Source of the DNA: Carya illinoinensis
Lineage: Eukaryota > Streptophyta > Magnoliopsida > Fagales > Juglandaceae
DNA: 64,000 nucleotides
Reading direction: 5' to 3'
Assembly: GCF_018687715.1 (NCBI RefSeq)
Contig: NC_056759.1
Location: forward strand, 34,376,385-34,440,384
Position 1 is the first letter of the stretch, and every line of letters begins with the position of its first letter. Both the position numbers and the translations under genes were made by a program. This document shows positions 26,284 through 37,002 of this stretch, in pieces. The notes below the pieces were generated by a model. It saw only the letters and a list, made by a program, of their open reading frames with translations. It searched no databases and had not been told where the DNA came from.

Positions 26284-29200
26284 TGTGACGCCCCCAAATT
26301 CTGTTTGGGATCGGACAGACATTTGAAGCGTCGAGACATGCAACACAAGGTTACCTGCCCCCGTTCATGACATATAAGATGCAATATTCCTAACATGCAT
26401 CTAACAATATGCAATATTCGCAGCGGATAAATTTTTTCTTCAGCAATACTATGCACCAAATTGAAAATATCCCAAATGCTTAAAACATACTTCATACATA
26501 AAAATCCATTGAACAACTAAGATCACAACACTAGTCCAAAATGGTTATGATCCAAAAAGTAGTAGAGATGCAACTCAATCGTACAAGTAGTAACTTACGT
26601 TAATTACTATATCAACATTTATGTCGCACCGTCACTTAGTCAACTGTATCTAGTTGATCAGCTCCTGATTCTCCTTCAAGTCCTGTAACAAGATCTACCA
26701 TTCGGGGGGAATGGTAGTTGGGACTACCAAAGTGAGATTTGATTACAAATCTCAGTAAGTTAACAAAAAACTTCCACACAAGCTAATGATGCATGGATGT
26801 CAGTAAAAGCATAAATGCATAATCAAATTCATAAGAAATTAAAGCATAATTTGGAGTACAACATAGCATAATTGACATAACTTAAATTGAAACATGAACT
26901 GAACTTGACTTGCAACTTGACTTAGCATGAACTTGCTCTGAAACTTGAATTAACATGAAAATACATACTCCACAGTTGTTGTGGCCCCATGTATTCTACA
27001 CAAACTTGACTTAACATGAAAAATACATACTCCACAGTTGTTGTGGCCCCATGTATTCTATACAAACTTGACTTAACATGAAAAATACATACTCCACAGT
27101 TGTTGTGGCCCCATGTATTCTATGTGTAAATACATACTCCACAGTTGTTGTGGCCCCATGCATTCTACACATCACAATGCAGTTAAATACATACTCCACA
27201 GTTGTTGTGGCCCCATGTATTCTACATAAACTTGACTTAACATTAAAAATACATACTCCACAGTTGTTGTGGCCCCATGTATTCTATGTGTAAATACATA
27301 CTCCACAGTTGTTGTGGCCCCATGTATTCTACACAAACTTGACTTAACATGAAAAATACATACTCCACAGTTGTTGTGGCCCCATGTATTCTACACATCA
27401 TAATGTACTCAAGATGAAATGTGACTGGAATACGAAAGGACTGAAGTCCTGACGTAACATAACGTGACTTGAACATAACTTAGAATACATGACCAACTTG
27501 AGATAGAAACATTTCGTAACATGGCATAACATATAATAGACAACATATTTAACATGACATACTTGCAACAGTGAATATTACATGACTTGACTTACATGTA
27601 ATAGATGACATACTTAGCATGACGTACTTGTAATGTACAGTAATACATAACAGAATATATTATGTAACAGATAAAAATTGATGACAGAATAAATTCTGTA
27701 TAATAGACAATTACATGATAACTTGACATGGCATGACACATATGATAACATACATACATACACTGTAGTTCTTTTACTTAGCATACATACACAGTAGACT
27801 GCTAGTAAGTTAAAAGCTAACTTACCTCGATCTCCGCGTTTCTTATAAAACCTCAAGCGCGATCACGAGGAACTGTAATTAGTGATTCTAAAAGTTAGTA
27901 CTAAATCACTAATAATTTGAAATATGGAAAAATACTAACTTAAAGAGTAAAATTTCCATTTTACTTTCTATATGTAGGAAAATGACCGTTTTACCCATAA
28001 CTTAAGGATTTTGCATACTAACTCCAAAAGTCACCAAAATTTACATGCCTCATGTAAATTTTATCCTCAACTCAAATATCAATTTAGAAAAATTTAAAAC
28101 TAATCACAACTATTAAAACTCCATAGGGCCGAAATTCTCATATGCTATTTCTATTGATTTTTGTTTCCAACTTGTTTTGATCAACCTTTTGATCTATGAC
28201 TTATAAATATGTGATCTTCAAACCAAACCATCACATGGTTTAAAAAGATGTCCTAAAACATATATAAGCTTCTAATTCAAGATCACATGGTTAAAAATTA
28301 ACCAAAACATAAATTTAGCCAAGAACATCCACACTTTGGCTTATCTGAATATCTCTTTGTATAAAATTTCATATATTTGAAACTAACATCAAATATCTTC
28401 AAAATAATAATATAACATGTATATAAGATGCTTAGGATCCTCCAATAAAATTATCAAAGTCATTAGAATAGGTTTAGACCACCAAAGAGTTAAACTTTCT
28501 CAAAATAGAAACTGTTTTTCTTCTTCCAGTTTCTAAGTTTCTAAATCTAAGCAAATATTTCATCAAAACCTTCAATCATGCAAAAATCCTCAACCAATAG
28601 TCATATATACATGTTAACAATACTCCATAAAAATTTCGGACCAATATCTATCCATTAGCTTGGTCAAAAACTCCAAACTATAACATATTCTCCAGTTTAT
28701 CTCCCAGAATGACCTTTCTATAGTTTACATAATATTTTACTGACCAAATGATCTTCAAATGGGGCAAATAAGATATCCATGTAAACTAGACTCAAAAAGG
28801 AACAACTTATATGAAGGAGACTTTATGATAAAACACTTACAACAGCTTCGAAATGGGCATGCAAAAGAACTCATAAAAGCTGTCCGAGAGAGAATGTTTG
28901 ATATTCTTTTAAAGAAACGTGTAAATGAAGATAAGTTCGTGGGTGATGGCTGGAGATGCTTATGGAAGAGATAAGGGAGATGATAAGGCTGGAGTTGAGA
29001 GTTGAGTGTGGTTTTCTCCTACCCAAAATATCTATAAAATATTATCTCAAAATATTCTATCCAATAATATCTATAAAAATCAGCTCAATATATTTTCCAA
29101 ATGTGGAGTAGACTTGGAAGAGTAAGGTGGCTAAAATATTTCTATATGTATTTTAAATCTCTATTCTTAAGATATTTTCCAAATGTGTATTTTGCTTAGG

Positions 29201-29665
29201 TGTCATGATCTTACACCTTGATTTCCTTCACAATTCCATCTAATGGTTTCTCTTTGTGCCAAGTACCTAATACTATTCATTATGTGTGGTTAAGATCTTG
29301 CCAAGTGTCTAAATAAAATATCGATATCCTAATTTGGACATTTCACACTGTGATTTTGAAAACACAGCGTTTAGTACGTTTACCGAGATTACTATTCACT
29401 CCAAAAATAAACGTAATAAACTTAGTACTGAAAAATCCTAAATATTCAATTAAGCCTAGTGGTGTAGACTATAATGTATTCTGACACTTCTAATTATCTC
29501 AAATAATTAAAATCGCATTTCTGGCACCATAGTGAGTGATAACACTAACTATGTTGACAGGCTAAAACCTATGCGATTAGTCGATTCGTGTAAACTTACG
29601 GAATTTTCACGAGATTCCTAAAGTCAATAGAAATTCCTTAATTGAATTTCTAGCGGGCTGTTACA
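26284..29665 (-). repeat. 3' LTR of the LARD (in element orientation)
   Basis: It is 3382 bp with TG...CA termini shared with the partner LTR. An open frame at 28759-28974 (plus), also present at 34425-34640 in the partner LTR, has no recognised domain and I do not treat it as a gene. Confidence 0.92.
26957..27405. repeat. Tandem array in the LARD 3' LTR, eight units
   Basis: Eight units of about 45-61 bp share the core ATACATACTCCACAGTTGTT followed by GTGGCCCCATGTATTCTA. Units differ in the linker (ACACAAACTTGACTTAACATG, TGTGT or ACATCACAATGCAGTT types). Each core contains the small inverted repeat CCACA-GTTGT-TGTGG. Confidence 0.95.
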
Positions 29666-29677
29666 ATCTCCCCTCCT
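29666..29677 (-). other. Polypurine tract of the LARD
   Basis: The minus strand reads AGGAGGGGAGAT directly before the 3' LTR, with CGAGGACGAAATTT upstream. It primes plus-strand DNA synthesis in LTR retrotransposons. Confidence 0.9.
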
Positions 29678-30072
29678 AAAAAAAAAATTTCGTCCTCGAA
29701 ATCAAATTAAATAAGAAATAGAAATTTAATAAGGAGGTGTTGCTTACCAACCTACTGTCTATCCCGTATATATTTGCCTTTGAGATTATGTCATTCCTTA
29801 ACTCTCTTACTTTAATCTACAATTAGATTATACTTCTTTGCACAAGGTTGGCCAAGTTGTAACGACATACTCTCCAAACCTAAAACTTTAAGTAAATAAT
29901 CTTCCGAAACTCTTCTTTAGAAAAGCATAGGTGATATACTTTAAATGTTCTTGTAAATACCATAGTTAGTAAAGAATTCATCAAAATTAAACCGTTAACC
30001 TCTCTCTTTTTAACAAAATCGGTGGCACTCTGTTTTAGACCAGACAACTCTGATCCGCGTGATTTTTATAGG

Positions 30073-30222
30073 TCTTCTGTAGTTGTCAGGCGCCGCATAG
30101 CTACGACACTACTTTGTTCTTCTGTAATTGTCAGGCACCGCAGCGATGATACTACATTGCTCTTGTCTCTTGTAGAGAAATGATTCACGAGAGGTGATTC
30201 GTCATAATTTTCTCTATAAAAG
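30073..30222 (+). promoter_or_regulatory. Promoter-like block before the antisense ORF in the LARD
   Basis: Two imperfect direct repeats with a 45-bp period (30073-30117 and 30118-30160, each starting TCTTCTGTA and containing TTGTCAGGC) lie 55-140 bases before a TATA box, CTATAAAAG (30214-30222). The ATG follows about 100 bases after the TATA box through a C/T-rich leader. The layout looks like a Pol II core promoter directing plus-strand transcription, against the element's own direction. Confidence 0.55.
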
Positions 30223-30322
30223 AATTATTCAGTTCATCTTCTTTCTCATCTCATCTTCTTCACTTTTCTGAAATTAATCTGCATTCTTATTCTGCAATCT
30301 CTTTCTGCTTACTCACTTTGCA

Positions 30323-30751
30323 ATGGCTCAGCAATCTTCTCATTGCCAAAACATGAGGTATTCTGCACCTCGTTCCCCAGTTGTTTCTGCTTCTTCCATA
30401 GGTGCTATTATGCAATCAAATAATGATCTGACTAATAAGTCAGAAAATGAACTTATCTACGAGCTTGTGAGTCTCGGTACTCGATACTCATCAGCCATTG
30501 CCGCATATTCTCAGAGACTGCAATCCAGGACTGGTGGGGTTGACAAACTCCACGAGAGTATTTCTCTGCTTCAGAGGCTTCTTATGGAATCCAACATGAA
30601 GATAGAAGCAGTAAAGAGAGAGAACAGAGATTTAAAATCTTTGCTTAACTCTTCTTTTCGAGTGGCTACTCCTTTAGATAGGAGAGGCATGCAGATTTTT
30701 GAAGAGCAAGAACGTTTAAAGATTGAGGCAAAGAGCCTCAAATTTCTGTAA
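30323..30751 (+). CDS. Antisense 142-codon ORF inside the LARD, coiled-coil protein of unknown function
   Basis: I do not recognise this protein. It is intact, starts at an ATG in a strong plant context (GCAATGGC) and runs opposite to the retrotransposon. Residues 1-35 are Ser-rich and polar (SSHCQNMRYSAPRSP). Residues about 40-70 include ENELIYELVSLGTRYSSAIA. Residues about 75-107 have heptad-spaced Leu/Ile (LLQRLLMESNMKIEAVKREN) and should form a coiled coil. The C-terminus is charged. There is no signal peptide or membrane helix. A TATA box and direct repeats lie upstream, and AATAAAATAA follows the stop at about 30763. Antisense extra ORFs are known in some plant Ty3/gypsy lineages (for example Grande/Tat types), and this may be one, or a captured host gene. 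Function is unknown. Confidence 0.6.
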   Translation: MAQQSSHCQNMRYSAPRSPVVSASSIGAIMQSNNDLTNKSENELIYELVSLGTRYSSAIAAYSQRLQSRTGGVDKLHESISLLQRLLMESNMKIEAVKRENRDLKSLLNSSFRVATPLDRRGMQIFEEQERLKIEAKSLKFL

Positions 30752-31570
30752 TTTTGCTTTATGATAATAAAATAATACTTCACAAATATTCATATTTGTG
30801 TTTCTATCTTCTGGTATACGTTTTATGTACTCCATTTTATTTCTTTCAGGGATTTTCATATATATGACATGATCCAATGACTCATATAAATATGCATTTA
30901 ATCATGCATATCCAAACTCTCAGTAATCTTTAAGTTAATAAAAATCTCAAGGAGTTCTACTGGTCTAGGACTAACTTACTTCTTTATAATCGCAACAATC
31001 AGTCATCTTCCCAGGTGGTACTTTGATAACTGACCAGTTAATAACTTAAAGTTGAAACTTTCTCTCTTATGATTGTCATAACTCTTCTATCCATCATAAG
31101 TTATCAATTATTCTAACTTTAAATGATTTGTTCCTAATGTTCACATAAATCCTCAAGACCAATATTTTACTCTCCATATAATAGCCTTCAAAAGAAGATC
31201 GATCTATGTATCCATAAAGATAGTGTTTTGCCAGAAATCAGTTACTGGCGGCGTGGTAATACTATTATCATAAATGAATCCTACTAAGGCTAAAGCTTCT
31301 CCTAATCAAATTACTCTTCCAAACACAATTTCTATCGTATTTTTAGAATCAAAACAATTCTCCAAATATGTGGAATACCATTCATCAATCCTACATATCC
31401 TTTCTCATATTACTAAAATGTATTCTATATCTACATTGGTATGAACAATAATACTTCTAATGAAAATTTTTTACTCTTACCACTAGAGTAACAATTCAAC
31501 TTCCAAGCTGAATTCTCAAGCACCACAATTAATAGAAACAATGACTCGTTTGAATCAAACAATGTACAAT

Positions 31571-31789
31571 TTACCAACCCCAATGACTTGACCTACTCCA
31601 AAATAACAATAATGCAATACTACCATCAATTGCAATCAGATCAACGTTAACTATGTTTACCTCAACTAATCCTTCATCCATCGGGAAATTCTGATCCTCT
31701 TGATTATTATCTCCATTAGGATTCCGGGGTATTCTATCACGAGTCATGTGTCCCTTCTTGAAACACACGAGTATATGTATAAAAACCAC
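31571..31789 (-). pseudogene. Possible gag zinc-knuckle remnant in the LARD
   Basis: A 72-codon sense-strand frame near the primer site contains VCFKKGHMTRDRIP, which resembles a CCHC zinc knuckle with the first and last Cys lost. Its position shortly after the primer site suits gag. The match is short and could be chance. Confidence 0.3.
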
Positions 31790-31876
31790 ATACTACCTTT
31801 CATACCTTAAGAAATTCAAGCCTAATGTTTGGTGCATTTCCTAAGGACATGTGGATTTACTGCCCAGAGACGTATT

Positions 31877-31888
31877 GCTCTGATACCA
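31877..31888 (-). other. Primer binding site of the LARD (initiator Met tRNA)
   Basis: The minus strand reads TGGTATCAGAGC, the complement of the 3' end of plant initiator Met tRNA, three bases inside the LTR. This fixes the orientation of the element. Confidence 0.9.
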
Positions 31889-31891
31889 CCC

Positions 31892-34800
31892 TGTGACGCC
31901 CCCAAATTCTGTTTGGGATCGGACAGACATTTGAAGCGTCGAGACATGCAACACAAGGTTACCTGCCCCCGTTCATGACATATAAGATGCAATATTCCTA
32001 ACATGCATCTAACAATATGCAATATTCGCAGCGGATAAATTTTTTCTTCAGCAATACTATGCACCAAATTGAAAATATCCCAAATGCTTAAAACATACTT
32101 CATACATAAAAATCCATTGAACAACTAAGATCACAACACTAGTCCAAAATGGTTATGATCCAAAAAGTAGTAGAGATGCAACTCAATCGTACAAGTAGTA
32201 ACTTACGTTAATTACTATATCAACATTTATGTCGCACCGTCACTTAGTCAACTGTATCTAGTTGATCAGCTCCTGATTCTCCTTCAGGTCCTGTAACAAG
32301 ATCTACCATTCGGGGGGAATGGTAGTTGGGACTACCAAAGTGAGATTTGATTACAAATCTCAGTAAGTTAACAAAAAACTTCCACACAAGCTAATGATGC
32401 ATGGATGTCAGTAAAAGCATAAATGCATAATCAAATTCATAAGAAATTAAAGCATAATTTGGAGTACAACATAGCATAATTGACATAACTTAAATTGAAA
32501 CATGAACTGAACTTGACTTGCAACTTGACTTAGCATGAACTTGCTCTGAAACTTGAATTAACATGAAAATACATACTCCACAGTTGTTGTGGCCCCATGT
32601 ATTCTACACAAACTTGACTTAACATGAAAAATACATACTCCACAGTTGTTGTGGCCCCATGTATTCTATACAAACTTGACTTAACATGAAAAATACATAC
32701 TCCACAGTTGTTGTGGCCCCATGTATTCTATGTGTAAATACATACTCCACAGTTGTTGTGGCCCCATGCATTCTACACATCACAATGCAGTTAAATACAT
32801 ACTCCATAGTTGTTGTGGCCCCATGTATTCTACATAAACTTGACTTAACATTAAAAATACATACTCCACAGTTGTTGTGGCCCCATGTATTCTATGTGTA
32901 AATACATACTCCACAGTTGTTGTGGCCCCATGTATTCTACACAAACTTGACTTAACATGAAAAATACATATTCCACAGTTGTTGTGGCCCCATGTATTTT
33001 ACGCATCACATTTGTAGTTAAATACATACTCCACAGTTGTTTTGGCCCCATGTATTCTACACATCATAATGTACTCAAGATGAAATGTGACTGGAATACG
33101 AAAGGACTGAAGTCCTGACGTAACATAACGTGACTTGAACATAACTTAGAATACATGACCAACTTGAGATAGAAACATTTCGTAACATGGCATAACATAT
33201 AATAGACAACATATTTAACATGACATACTTGCAACAGTGAATATTACATGACTTGACTTACATGTAATAGATGACATACTTAGCATGACGTACTTGTAAT
33301 GTACAGTAATACATAACAGAATATATTATGTAACAGATAAAAATTGATGACAGAATAAATTCTGTATAATAGACAATTACATGATAACTTGACATGGCAT
33401 GACACATATGATAACATACATACATACACTGTAGTTCTTTTACTTAGCATACATACACAGTAGACTGCTAGTAAGTTAAAAGCTAACTTACCTCGATCTC
33501 CGCGTTTCTTATAAAACCTCAAGCGCGATCACGAGGAACTGTAATTAGTGATTCTAAAAGTTAGTACTAAATCACTAATAATTTGAAATATGGAAAAATA
33601 CTAACTTAAAGAGTAAAATTTCCATTTTACTTTCTATATGTAGGAAAATGACCGTTTTACCCATAACTTAAGGATTTTGCATACTAACTCCAAAAGTCAC
33701 CAAAATTTACATGCCTCATGTAAATTTTATCCTCAACTCAAATATCAATTTAGAAAAATTTAAAACTAATCACAACTATTAAAACTCCATAGGGCCGAAA
33801 TTCTCATATGCTATTTCTATTGATTTTTGTTTCCAACTTGTTTTGATCAACCTTTTGATCTATGACTTATAAATATGTGATCTTCAAACCAAACCATCAC
33901 ATGGTTTAAAAAGATGTCCTAAAACATATATAAGCTTCTAATTCAAGATCACATGGTTAAAAATTAACCAAAACATAAATTTAGCCAAGAACATCCACAC
34001 TTTGGCTTATCTGAATATCTCTTTGTATAAAATTTCATATATTTGAAACTAACATCAAATATCTTCAAAACAATAATATAACATGTATATAAGATGCTTA
34101 GGATCCTCCAATAAAATTATCAAAGTCATTAGAATAGGTTTAGACCACCAAAGAGTTAAACTTTCTCAAAATAGAAACTGTTTTTCTTCTTCCAGTTTCT
34201 AAGTTTCTAAATCTAAGCAAATATTTCATCAAAACCTTCAATCATGCAAAAATCCTCAACCAATAGTCATATATACATGTTAACAATACTCCATAAAAAT
34301 TTCGGACCAATATCTATCCATTAGCTTGGTCAAAAACTCCAAACTATAACATATTCTCCAGTTTATCTCCCAGAATGACCTTTCTATAGTTTACACAATA
34401 TTTTACTGACCAAATGATCTTCAAATGGGGCAAATAAGATATCCATGTAAACTAGACTCAAAAAGGAACAACTTATATGAAGGAGACTTTATGATAAAAC
34501 ACTTACAACAGCTTCGAAATGGGCATGCAAAAGAACTCCTAAAAGCTGTCCGAGAGAGAATGTTTGATATTCTTTTAAAGAAACGTGTAAATGAAGATAA
34601 GTTCGTGGGTGATGGCTGGAGATGCTTATGGAAGAGATAAGGGAGATGATAAGGCTGGAGTTGAGAGTTGAGTGTGGTTTTCTCCTACCCAAAATATCTA
34701 TAAAATATTATCTCAAAATATTCTATCCAATAATATCTATAAAAATCAGCTCAATATATTTTCCAAATGTGGAGTAGACTTGGAAGAGTAAGGTGGCTAA

Positions 34801-35331
34801 AATATTTCTATATGTATTTTAAATCTCTATTCTTAAGATATTTTCCAAATGTGTATTTTGCTTAGGTGTCATGATCTCACACCTTGATTTCCTTCACAAT
34901 TCCATCTAATGGTTTCTCTTTGTGCCAAGTACCTAATACTATTCATTATGTGTGGTTAAGATCTTGCCAAGTGTCTAAATAAAATATCGATATCCTAATT
35001 TGGACATTTCACACTGTGATTTTGAAAACACAGCGTTTAGTACGTTTACCGAGATTACTATTCACTCCAAAAATAAACGTAATAAACTTAGTACTGAAAA
35101 ATCCTAAATATTCAATTAAGCCTAGTGGTGTAGACTATAATGTATTCTGACACTTCTAATTATCTCAAATAATTAAAATCGCATTTCTGGCACCATAGTG
35201 AGTGATAACACTAACTATGTTGACAGGCTAAAACCTATGCGATTAGTCGATTCGTGTAAACTTACGGAATTTTCACGAGATTCCTAAAGTCAATAGAAAT
35301 TCCTTAATTGAATTTCTAGCGGGCTGTTACA
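31892..35331 (-). repeat. 5' LTR of the LARD (in element orientation)
   Basis: It is 3440 bp, 58 bp longer than the other LTR because it has one more unit in its internal tandem array (nine rather than eight). By eye about seven other substitutions separate the two LTRs. The primer binding site follows three bases away at 31877-31888. Confidence 0.92.
32565..33070. repeat. Tandem array in the LARD 5' LTR, nine units
   Basis: It has the same array as the partner LTR plus one further unit near 33000-33060 with GTTGTTTTGG instead of GTTGTTGTGG in its core. Single changes such as CCATAG for CCACAG (fifth unit) also distinguish it. Confidence 0.95.
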
Positions 35332-36113
35332 GTTCTTATGCCTTTTAGTTTTTCCTCTAGTGCTTTTACGTTGTTTTCCATCCTCAGCGTTGACCTAAGA
35401 CGATCTCTTGTTTTCTAGCATCCTCCGACCAACACGTGATGCTGATTCAGCCCGTCCGGTTGCCGATATATTTGTTCGTGAAAGAAATATCTGCTTCTGC
35501 TTAGCACGTTCGACACAAGCGCGGCCTCTATTGTGCACGTTTTCAACGCGTTGCCGTGTCCTGGATTGGCTTTGGCTGCCACACGTGGCCCCATCGGCTT
35601 CAGAGGCCTCTGCTCCTCCGGAGCTGTCCGTTCATCTACCTCCTCAAATGTGTGCATGACTTACACCCACCACCACTGCCTGTGTTGGCCATTCGTCGGC
35701 GATTCAACTTAGTGTCAGGCTGCTGCCCTATATTACCGCTTTTCCTAACTCGTGATCTTGTTAGAGGGGTTGAGAACCTCTCCAAAAATCATCTCAACAC
35801 GATAAGTGATAGTGCACCTGCCACTTTCACCGCTTCTAGTAAAGGTACTGCCGTCTACAACGATGGTTCTATTGTTCGCTTTATTGCGAACACTCTAATT
35901 CTGTCTTTTTAAAAGACGGAGTCCTCATGTAGGACATGGGTAGAGTCTAAAAAATTGGTTTCAAATAAACATTTTTTTTTCTTTTTTCACCACTATATAA
36001 TGTTATTTATCATTTTGGGGTGTTTGTTGGGAACCTCACCCCTCCGCTTGTATCATGTTTTTAGTTTAATGTTATTGACTTGCTTAGGAAAAAAAAAAAA
36101 TTGACTAGACCCG

Positions 36114-37002
36114 CTAATTAGGACTTATTATATATTGTATTAAATTCTTGTACGATCTTTAAGTACATTGCTTAACAACGTAAACCTTCTGACATATGTG
36201 ATTGAATTCTATCTTTTGTTTTATTTTTACACTTAGCGTTCGTCATGATAGGATCTGAACAAAGCCGATCAGTTGACTCCAGGGCTAAATACTCTTGATT
36301 ATAATTATTTTAGTGCTACTTTGTGAAATGTCCTTGGTGAACGCTGGGACGCCTAACTACATGACTATAGGCAGCTACATACATGTTACTCGTAAAATCT
36401 GCAAGGGTTGTTCTCTCCCTTGAACTATTGGCATTCTAAATTCTGCTCAATTTCACATGAAATGGGACCCTCCCGTCACAATGTCAGAAAAAACAAATAA
36501 ACTATTCAAACGTAAAACTCAGATACAAGACGACTGACGCCCATGGAAAGTTGGGCCGAATAATGCATATCCCATAAATTGTCCAGCACAAACTGATCTC
36601 TTTATACAAGTTTCCATTACACATGTAACTCCACCAGTGATCGCAAAGGAATTAAGGCAATGTTTTATGGACATAAATAAGAAACCCATTAACCAGCAAT
36701 ACCGGAAATTCCAAGGAATCGGATAATGGGTCACTCAAACTGACCAAATCCTATTTTTGCCACCCAACATGTGATCTTATTTTCTATCCGCAAAGGCAGA
36801 CAAACTAGAGGAATCCAAAGTCCATCACACCACCATGTGGCCAGCCAAAAATATGGTTTTTGGGGCCACTCCAAATTATCTCGAGTCTGCCAGGTCCTGA
36901 CAGAATTCAAGCATGATATATCGTTTCTCAAGCATACATAATTTTTGGTTTCGGCATAATAGTGGTAGTTTGCTTCACCGGAAAAGGATAAAGCAATAAC
37001 AT
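36114..37002. other. Intergenic DNA and probable 3' UTR of the RFI2-like gene
   Basis: No gene seen. The stretch from roughly 36500 to 37002 is a plausible 3' UTR of the minus-strand gene. Confidence 0.4.

Larger units (their letters stand above)
26284..35331 (-). mobile_element. LARD-type LTR retrotransposon, young, with 3.4-kb LTRs
   Basis: Two near-identical repeats (26284-29665, 3382 bp; 31892-35331, 3440 bp) begin TGTGACGCCC and end CTGTTACA on the plus strand. The whole is flanked by a perfect GTTCT target duplication (26279-26283 and 35332-35336). The orientation is minus. Next to the right LTR lies a primer site TGGTATCAGAGC complementary to initiator Met tRNA, and next to the left LTR lies a polypurine tract AGGAGGGGAGAT. 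The 2.2-kb interior has no RT, integrase or protease, so the element is non-autonomous (LARD class) and must borrow enzymes. The sequence CGAGGACGAAATTT before the polypurine tract is typical of Ty3/gypsy elements. The interior holds an antisense ORF (30323-30751) and a doubtful gag remnant. Confidence 0.93.
26127..36113 (+). mobile_element. Poly(A) retroposon split by the LARD insertion
   Basis: Removing the LTR element at 26284-35331 joins 26142-26283 to 35337-36098. This is a unit of about 0.9 kb ending in an A-run at 36089-36100. It is flanked by AATTGATCAGACCTG (26127-26141) and AATTGACTAGACCCG (36099-36113), 12 of 15 identical, which looks like an aged target duplication. There is no RT. 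The GC-rich 35400-35920 part has open frames (for example 35556-35912 plus) without recognisable domains. It may be a non-autonomous LINE, an ORF1-like fragment or a retrocopy. Confidence 0.5.

Noticed and set aside
26271..26516. Open frames repeated at 26.3/31.8, 27.6/33.3 and 28.8/34.4 kb
   Set aside because: They are the same LTR sequence twice. They have no domains and the duplication comes from the LTR pair, not from a gene family.
26957..33070. CRISPR-like array (repeats with variable spacers)
   Set aside because: The spacers are themselves only a few recurring types, it lies in both LTRs of a plant retrotransposon, and the genome is eukaryotic.
35408..35912. GC-rich overlapping open frames on both strands
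   Set aside because: No recognisable domain and no splice structure. They lie within a poly(A) retroposon, so I did not call a gene.
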